A DNA stretch of 11,806 nt. Origin: Deltaproteobacteria bacterium. GTDB lineage: Bacteria; Desulfobacterota; Desulfobacteria; Desulfobacterales; C00003060. The position numbers were made by a program, and so were the translations under genes. Below, piece by piece: positions 8,401 through 11,806 of this stretch. Location of the stretch: positions 1 through 11,806 of the forward strand of contig JAFDGP010000042.1 of assembly GCA_019309245.1 (NCBI GenBank). The letters are read 5' to 3'. The notes beneath the pieces were generated by a model. It had not been told where the DNA came from and did no database searches. It saw nothing but the letters and a program-made list of their open reading frames with translations. Numbering within the stretch: the first letter of the stretch is position 1; every line of letters starts with the position of its first letter.

Positions 8401-8511
8401 CAAAACATGATCAACCGTTTTGTGGCCATGGAAGCGGCGCTTTCCGCTATGCAGAGCCAGAGTCAGTGGCTGGCCGGACAGCTTAGCGCCACAAACAGCG
8501 CTTGGGCATAG
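5404..8511 (+). CDS. fliD: Flagellar filament capping protein FliD (HAP2), extra-long
   Basis: FliD sits as an oligomeric cap at the distal filament tip and guides folding and insertion of exported flagellin. The N-terminus (STQLVAGLASGFDWRTMIDQL) is the classic FliD_N start, with a coiled-coil leg through about residue 70. Several flagellin_IN-like segments follow (about 129-214, 237-325 and 359-438). The first part of FliD_C is near 467-536 (IQVDGVTATSSDNTVDDVITGVTLNL, then the DSVMDKISTFVDAYNEV helix). A long beta-rich insertion lies about 648-930, and the terminal coiled coil is at about 970-1030 (LKQEFLQDRIDDLETDIEDMEARLDRKM). At 1035 residues it is clearly longer than the usual 450-700; the excess comes from IN-like inserts. 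It heads an operon with fliS 39 bases downstream. The start is chosen from the G-rich ribosome site; ATG 5410 is an alternative. Confidence 0.95.
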   Translation: MGMSTQLVAGLASGFDWRTMIDQLMEIEHKPVDLVEERKSDYESQLSEWQSFNTKLLALKTAAGALQDPEDFYVYTTSMTSSDADVDASDLLSVTTSTTASKGSYALKVNALATAEKLSSASFSSLSDALGASYAGDILINGTAISITATDGLDDVRDRINDANAGSDPTGVTASIITYGTNDYRLILTSDNTGADGISLQNGSANDLIQLFGWKDYSTSLKNSITDGAQSDAFTSTTTNIKTLLGLSTTQSGTIQVDGNNVSIDLSTDTLESIKTKIDALSGVSASIVTDTSGSTTTYRLQVDGTQSFTDGDNILETLGILKNGAAAINGTVSGNSMTADGSYITASTLLTDIDGYHTFTAGDTISLGATSRDHGNNDISGDILTITTSSTVQDLLDAIETAYETNGYEAAVRVTSDGKIEITDLETGSSSMVADLQSTLGDGDSSLDWGSFTSLSQVRERQLVAGQDASIQVDGVTATSSDNTVDDVITGVTLNLLKADTSTTVTLNINRDIDSVMDKISTFVDAYNEVFSYIYQQQSYNADNEETGGILFGDSTLSSVKTDLSSALLETVWGVSSDFSALSLVGIDLDDVTTGEDYAPKLSIDTDTLRGYLQTNFTDVMSLFILDGTTSSGQLEYISASRETESGEFTVAITQAASRSTATSDNGTVGENETLTITEGDKVAEIALTTSMTLSDIKNAINSELSQTHTETLIGDQQLYDGSGGTTALSSSTTWDQVYLDASNSANVTSGDQIAFSGTTRTGVEVSGTYSITSASTQTVQGLLSAIETAFDNDVTASIDSSGKLVVTDKYSGYSQLSLTLDYTDAHDLTFGSSVSTTNTGGQEGRYAMEITATDDGSHLILTHDNYGSAYSFTISESAASSANKLWTGGDQTVNNGLDVTGTINGEAATGAGQILSGDDGEANVDGLVIKYTGTGTGSNVGSVTVTVGVAELFDRILYNITDTFDGYAALKQEFLQDRIDDLETDIEDMEARLDRKMQNMINRFVAMEAALSAMQSQSQWLAGQLSATNSAWA

Positions 8512-8535
8512 GATAGACGGGCGAAAATTTTGAGC

Positions 8536-8542
8536 AAGGAGG
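8536..8542 (+). promoter_or_regulatory. fliS: Ribosome binding site deciding the fliS start
   Basis: AAGGAGG lies 8 bases before ATG 8551, which gives the family-typical N-terminus. The upstream in-frame TTG at 8530 would start before this site and is rejected. Confidence 0.85.
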
Positions 8543-8550
8543 AAACAGGA

Positions 8551-9033
8551 ATGAACAGACAGGGGCTACATGCTTATCGCCGGACCGATGTGCTGACCGC
8601 CGATCCCAAGAGGTTGGTGATCATGTGTTATGAAGAGGCGATACGCAATCTCAAGCTGGCCAAACAAAGTAGCCAAGAACGAAACTACGAGAGGGCTTCC
8701 AGGGCGGTTCAAAAGTCGCAGGACATCCTGGCCGAGCTCCTCGGTGCGCTTGATTTTAAAAAAGGAGGGGAGATCGCAAAAAATCTTCAAGCGATTTACA
8801 CCTACATGGCCCGTCGGATCCTCCAGGGACATGTTCAAAATGAGCTTGAAACCGCAGCCGACGAGGTCGTGGGGATGCTGGACGAACTCAAAGAGGCGTG
8901 GGAACAGATCTTTTACGGCGGCGGAAAAGCGGCGAAGGACATTCAGGGTCCGGATGTTCATCTGCCCCGGGATGGGTTTCCCGGCCAAAGCACGCTCCCC
9001 GCGACTTATGGGCGACCCAGTGCGAGGTTATGA
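8551..9033 (+). CDS. fliS: Flagellin export chaperone FliS
   Basis: FliS binds the C-terminal disordered region of newly made flagellin in the cytoplasm, blocks premature polymerisation and hands it to the flagellar type III export gate. The protein is 160 residues. Residues 1-33 contain the family signature AYRRTDVLTADPKRLVIMCYEEAIRNL, equivalent to the usual AY...V.TA.P..L..MLYDGAI. The helical bundle continues through LLGALDFKKGGEIAKNLQAIYTYMARRI and VVGMLDELKEAWEQI. A Pro/Gly-rich tail of about 35 residues makes it longer than the typical 120-140. Its stop overlaps the next start (ATGA), indicating translational coupling. Confidence 0.95.
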   Translation: MNRQGLHAYRRTDVLTADPKRLVIMCYEEAIRNLKLAKQSSQERNYERASRAVQKSQDILAELLGALDFKKGGEIAKNLQAIYTYMARRILQGHVQNELETAADEVVGMLDELKEAWEQIFYGGGKAAKDIQGPDVHLPRDGFPGQSTLPATYGRPSARL

Positions 9034-9485
9034 TGCCAGTGGAAGATACGGTGTGCCAATGCTGCACGAAGCTCAAGAAAAAGGCTATTTTGCTGGATGA
9101 TTTTGCGCGGATAACGGCCCGACTGATGGACAATATCGCCTCCGGCGATGAACAGGCCTTGGCGGGAGGCGTGAAGGAGCGACAGAAGACGATTCACAGA
9201 ATCTGCGCGATCGATCGGGAACTCGATATCCTGAGCAGCCGGCCCGACTTTTCCATTGACAGGATATCTGAAGCGAGCAGGCATGCTGTCGGTGAGTGTT
9301 TGACACGCATCAAGGCTAGCCTGGAAAGGCTTGCAGGCATGGATCGCGAGTGCTTGGCGCTGGCCGGCAACCGATGTGACACGCTGCGTTCGGGTGTGCT
9401 CAAGATGAGAGCCGGCCTGCAATTGGCGAGAGGTTATGGGAGAACGAGTATCAGACCTCCACGATTTCTGGACCTCAAAAGGTAA
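9030..9485 (+). CDS. Putative FliT/FlgN-like flagellar chaperone
   Basis: This 151-residue, mostly helical protein carries no motif that I can identify with certainty. The assignment rests on position (directly after fliS, before flaG), size and helical character, which fit the FliT/FlgN class of cytoplasmic export chaperones for FliD or the hook-associated proteins. The start ATG 9030 overlaps the fliS stop; a second ATG follows at 9033. An unusual CQCC cluster (residues 9-12) and further cysteines (CAIDRE, GECLTR, RECLAL, NRCDTL) give it far more cysteine than usual for such chaperones. The C-terminus is basic (RTSIRPPRFLDLKR). It could instead be an unrelated lineage-specific protein. Confidence 0.6.
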   Translation: MMPVEDTVCQCCTKLKKKAILLDDFARITARLMDNIASGDEQALAGGVKERQKTIHRICAIDRELDILSSRPDFSIDRISEASRHAVGECLTRIKASLERLAGMDRECLALAGNRCDTLRSGVLKMRAGLQLARGYGRTSIRPPRFLDLKR

Positions 9486-9496
9486 GAAAGACCCAT

Positions 9497-9504
9497 AAGG
9501 AGGT
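9497..9504 (+). promoter_or_regulatory. flaG: Strong ribosome binding site deciding the flaG start
   Basis: AAGGAGGT lies 7 bases before ATG 9512. The in-frame GTG at 9503 lies inside this site and is rejected as the start. Confidence 0.85.
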
Positions 9505-9511
9505 GGGCTGC

Positions 9512-9856
9512 ATGTTGGTAGAATCTGTTTCAATATCACAACCGCCCGGGGTTACACCGGTGACCGCGTCCAGACCAGAAGCCGCAAAGTCTCCGGCAAA
9601 CGGAAAGGAGCTCGACGGTGAACACCATGGAAATGCCGAGTTTCTTCAGGCCGTTCTGGAGGTTGCTCAGAACCATTTCCAGGTGTCGGGTGTCAGCCTG
9701 GATTTTCGTGTGGATGATGATGCGGGCTGTGTCAAGGTCAGTGTGAAGGACAAGGAGACCGGGAAAGTAATTCGTGAGATCCCGCCGGACCAAGTCCTTC
9801 ACCTCATGGCCAAGCTCGACGAAATGATGGGCATTCTTTTCGATGCAAAGGCCTAA
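9512..9856 (+). CDS. flaG: FlaG family flagellar protein
   Basis: FlaG proteins are small and linked to flagellar filament length and assembly, often encoded beside fliD and fliS; the biochemical role is poorly defined. At 114 residues this one has a low-complexity, Pro/Ala/Ser-rich N-terminus (about 1-45), then the conserved domain: LDFRVDDDAGCVKVSVKDKE, TGKVIREIPPDQVLHLMAKLDEM and the terminal GILFDAKA, the standard FlaG core and end. It lies 26 bases after the preceding gene and three bases before the next, so it is within one operon. Confidence 0.93.
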   Translation: MLVESVSISQPPGVTPVTASRPEAAKSPANGKELDGEHHGNAEFLQAVLEVAQNHFQVSGVSLDFRVDDDAGCVKVSVKDKETGKVIREIPPDQVLHLMAKLDEMMGILFDAKA

Positions 9857-9859
9857 CGG

Positions 9860-10606
9860 ATGGGGCCGGCAGAAGATCTGGTCATCCGGTGCCTGATCGT
9901 TGATGACGATTGGTCTTTGGGCCAAGCCCTTAAAGAGCTGATTGCGACGACGCACACGGTCGTCGAGGTGTTCAGCGACGGCCAAAAGGCCCTGGCATAC
10001 CTGCGTGAACACCCGGTTGATGTCGTGATTACGGATTTGATGATGCCCGGGGTGAATGGCCTTGATGTACTTAGCCGGGCGAAGCAGGAGAACCCGGCCG
10101 CCATGGTGATCATTATAACCGGGCACGGCACGCTGGAAAGTGCGATTGAGGCGGTCAGGAAAGGCGCCTATGACTATATTAGGAAGCCGTTCAAGCTCGA
10201 TGAAATCAAGATTGCCTTCAACAATGCGGTCGAGAAAATTCGGCTTGTGCAGAAAAATCAGGACCTGGTTGAGAAGCTGAAGAAGACCTGCGACGAGTTT
10301 GTTGCATTCAAGAAAGCCTGTGAGTGCCGAGAATCGGATAAGCAATCCGGGTCCCGAACACAAACAAACGCCCGCCTCAATTTTTTTTCAACCACTGTTC
10401 CCAACTTGGATTTTAACCGTAGGGCTGATGATGGTCGAGAACAACTCTTTAAAAGATTGGATCAGATTACCGGCATGAAAAGACAAGGTCTGTTGACCAG
10501 CAAGGAGTTCGAAACACTCAAACGCCATTTGATTGATGATCTTGAACCGTCCCGGATAGACAGATCAGGGGGGGGGCCAGGTAACGCTCATGGCAGAACG
10601 GATTAA
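9860..10606 (+). CDS. Response regulator: REC domain, coiled linker and SHOCT-like C-terminus
   Basis: This is a 248-residue receiver protein of a two-component system. Residues 9-125 form a complete REC domain with acidic pocket D15-D16-D17, phosphoacceptor D59 (VITDLMMPG), T87 (IIITGHG) and K109 (YIRKPF). A charged helical linker follows (about 125-160), then a low-complexity stretch with a T8 tract (10381-10388). A C-terminal SHOCT-like motif spans about 205-238 (LFKRLDQITGMKRQGLLTSKEF). It has no DNA-binding, AAA+ or enzymatic domain, so it probably acts by protein contact. It begins three bases after flaG and overlaps the next gene by 17 bases. Near its 3' end is a G9 tract (10568-10576); losing one G would fuse it in frame with the downstream gene. 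No histidine kinase is present in the window. Confidence 0.88.
   Translation: MGPAEDLVIRCLIVDDDWSLGQALKELIATTHTVVEVFSDGQKALAYLREHPVDVVITDLMMPGVNGLDVLSRAKQENPAAMVIIITGHGTLESAIEAVRKGAYDYIRKPFKLDEIKIAFNNAVEKIRLVQKNQDLVEKLKKTCDEFVAFKKACECRESDKQSGSRTQTNARLNFFSTTVPNLDFNRRADDGREQLFKRLDQITGMKRQGLLTSKEFETLKRHLIDDLEPSRIDRSGGGPGNAHGRTD
10568..10576. repeat. G9 homopolymer at the junction of two regulator genes
   Basis: Nine consecutive G encode three glycines of the upstream regulator. The next gene starts at 10590, 13 bases later. With eight G the frame runs on through QVTL into MAERINVLVVDDD of the next protein; with ten G it stops at once after GAR. A tract of this length is prone to replication slippage and to sequencing error. 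Confidence 0.9.
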
Positions 10607-11806
10607 CGTCTTGGTCGTGGATGACGACCCGATGATTCTTGATGGGTTCCGAGATTACTTCGGATCGCAAGACCGGTATACAGTTATAACCGCGTATGAC
10701 GGGGGTGAGGCTCTGAAGATTTGCGGGGACCGGAAGGTGGATTTCTGTTTTACCGACTTGAATATGCCGGGTATGGACGGTATTGAATTGGCCGGCAAGA
10801 TTCGCGATATCGATAATACCATCCCGGTGGTGGTTATGACCGGTTACCCTTCGTCGGACAATGCCATCGCGGTGTTGAAAACCGGAGGGGTGGATTTTCT
10901 TGTCAAACCGTTTAGGTTTGACAGCATTGGGGCTGTTATCCAAAATGCGCTTGGAAAACGCGATCTGTTTGTCGAGAATATGCTGCTCAAGCAGGAAATC
11001 AGGCACCAGGAGCGTTTGTCTCGGATTAATCGAGAGTTGCGCGAAAAAGTGAAAGATCTAAATGCGCTGAACCTTATTTTGGAAAAGATTGACTGGTCCG
11101 GGTCCAGCAGCGCTTTGTTCGACAGACTTGTGCGACTCTGCACGGAGATTACCGGGGGGGATGAAAGCTATTTTCATCTCTTAGACGATTCTTCCGGAGC
11201 GCCGGGTCTGGTCGCCTTATGGTACGGTGGAAACGATAGGCCCGATCCGGAAAGGCATGGTGGGCTAAAAGACATCCTTGCAGAGAAGATGAAAGATGGG
11301 ATGCCGTTGTTGATGAACCGTCCCGGCGATCCCCGCATAAAAAGGGCCGGTATTTACAGCCTGATTGCCTCTCCACTCAAGATTCGAGAAAACCCGTTTG
11401 GAGTGGTCTCAGCGGTGAAGGTGGGCACTGATGAGTCGCATTTTACAGAAAGAGATCTGTACTATCTGAACTTTATGGCCCGACGTGCGGCATTTGTTAT
11501 TGAGAACGCCGCCCTTTATGAGAATATCTATGAAAATCTTTTTGCCACACTTTACGCTTTTGTGGAGGCGATCGAGGCCCGGGATCCGTATACCAAGCAA
11601 CACTCCAGCCGCGTTTCTGAACTGGCCCTGGCAATCGGCACCGAGATGGGATGCCAGGATGAGGCGCTGGAGCGTCTGCGTTTTTCCGGTTATCTCCATG
11701 ATATTGGAAAGATCGGCATCCCGGACAGGATTCTTCTCAAGCCCGGTCGGTTGACCGCAGACGAATTCGAGGTGATCAAGAAACACCCCACCATCGGGGC
11801 GAACAT
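10590..11806 (+). CDS. REC-GAF-HD-GYP response regulator, c-di-GMP phosphodiesterase (3' truncated by window edge)
   Basis: 405 codons are visible and the frame is still open at the edge. The REC domain (about 5-120) has D11-D12-D13, phosphoacceptor D56 (FTDLNMPG), T84 and K106 (FLVKPFR). A coiled-coil helix (about 125-158) leads to a GAF-like domain (about 160-310, from LILEKIDWSG through IASPLKI, FGVVSAVKVG and TERDLYYLNFMARRAAFVIENA). Next comes the start of an HD-GYP domain: H338 (KQHSSRV), H370-D371 (YLHDIGKIGIPD), then KPGRLTADEFEVIKKHP. The distal GYP motif lies beyond the window. HD-GYP enzymes hydrolyse c-di-GMP, so phosphorylation and a GAF signal probably gate c-di-GMP level and motility. 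ATG 10590 gives a clean REC N-terminus and overlaps the preceding gene by 17 bases. Confidence 0.93.
   Translation, partial: MAERINVLVVDDDPMILDGFRDYFGSQDRYTVITAYDGGEALKICGDRKVDFCFTDLNMPGMDGIELAGKIRDIDNTIPVVVMTGYPSSDNAIAVLKTGGVDFLVKPFRFDSIGAVIQNALGKRDLFVENMLLKQEIRHQERLSRINRELREKVKDLNALNLILEKIDWSGSSSALFDRLVRLCTEITGGDESYFHLLDDSSGAPGLVALWYGGNDRPDPERHGGLKDILAEKMKDGMPLLMNRPGDPRIKRAGIYSLIASPLKIRENPFGVVSAVKVGTDESHFTERDLYYLNFMARRAAFVIENAALYENIYENLFATLYAFVEAIEARDPYTKQHSSRVSELALAIGTEMGCQDEALERLRFSGYLHDIGKIGIPDRILLKPGRLTADEFEVIKKHPTIGAN

Noticed and set aside
9536..10363. 275-residue - strand open frame across flaG and the first regulator
   Set aside because: It opposes two well-recognised proteins with intact motifs, so it is a shadow frame.

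Overview
The window is a polar-flagellum locus from a Gram-negative, probably deltaproteobacterial (Desulfobacterota-like) bacterium. The taxonomic guess is inference. It rests on sigma-54-type and sigma-28-type promoter sequences, a long surface protein with PQQ-like, Big_5 and PKD-type domains and a C-terminal Gly-rich 'CFI' box, and a cluster of palindromic intergenic repeats. All supported genes lie on the + strand.

Layout: (1) 1-512 is the 3' end of a flagellin gene, closed by a very strong intrinsic terminator (576-619). (2) 620-1243 has no convincing gene. It holds three palindromic repeat structures, a sigma-54-like promoter (1062-1077) and a leader with hairpins. (3) 1244-5050 encodes a 1268-residue secreted protein: signal peptide, eight exactly spaced 40-residue PQQ-like propeller repeats, three Big_5-type Ig-like domains, one BACON-like domain, three PKD-type domains, a choice-of-anchor-U-like domain and a very short Gly-rich CFI tail. 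It has its own terminator (5087-5114). (4) 5262-5332 carries a near-consensus sigma-54 promoter followed by a sigma-28-like promoter. (5) These feed a tightly packed set: fliD (unusually long filament cap), fliS (flagellin chaperone), a FliT/FlgN-like small helical protein, flaG, a single-REC response regulator with a SHOCT-like tail, and a REC-GAF-HD-GYP protein that runs off the right edge.

Working together: flagellin, cap, flagellin chaperone and FlaG build and shape the filament. The two downstream REC proteins plausibly couple phospho-signalling and c-di-GMP hydrolysis to flagellar output. The most notable points are a G9 tract at the junction of the two regulators, where loss of one G would fuse them into a single reading frame; the large multidomain surface protein, with a sigma-54-like promoter, set between flagellin and fliD; and the tandem sigma-54/sigma-28 arrangement before fliD. 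Most of the window is a recognisable flagellar locus, and I do not see a wholly new system in it.
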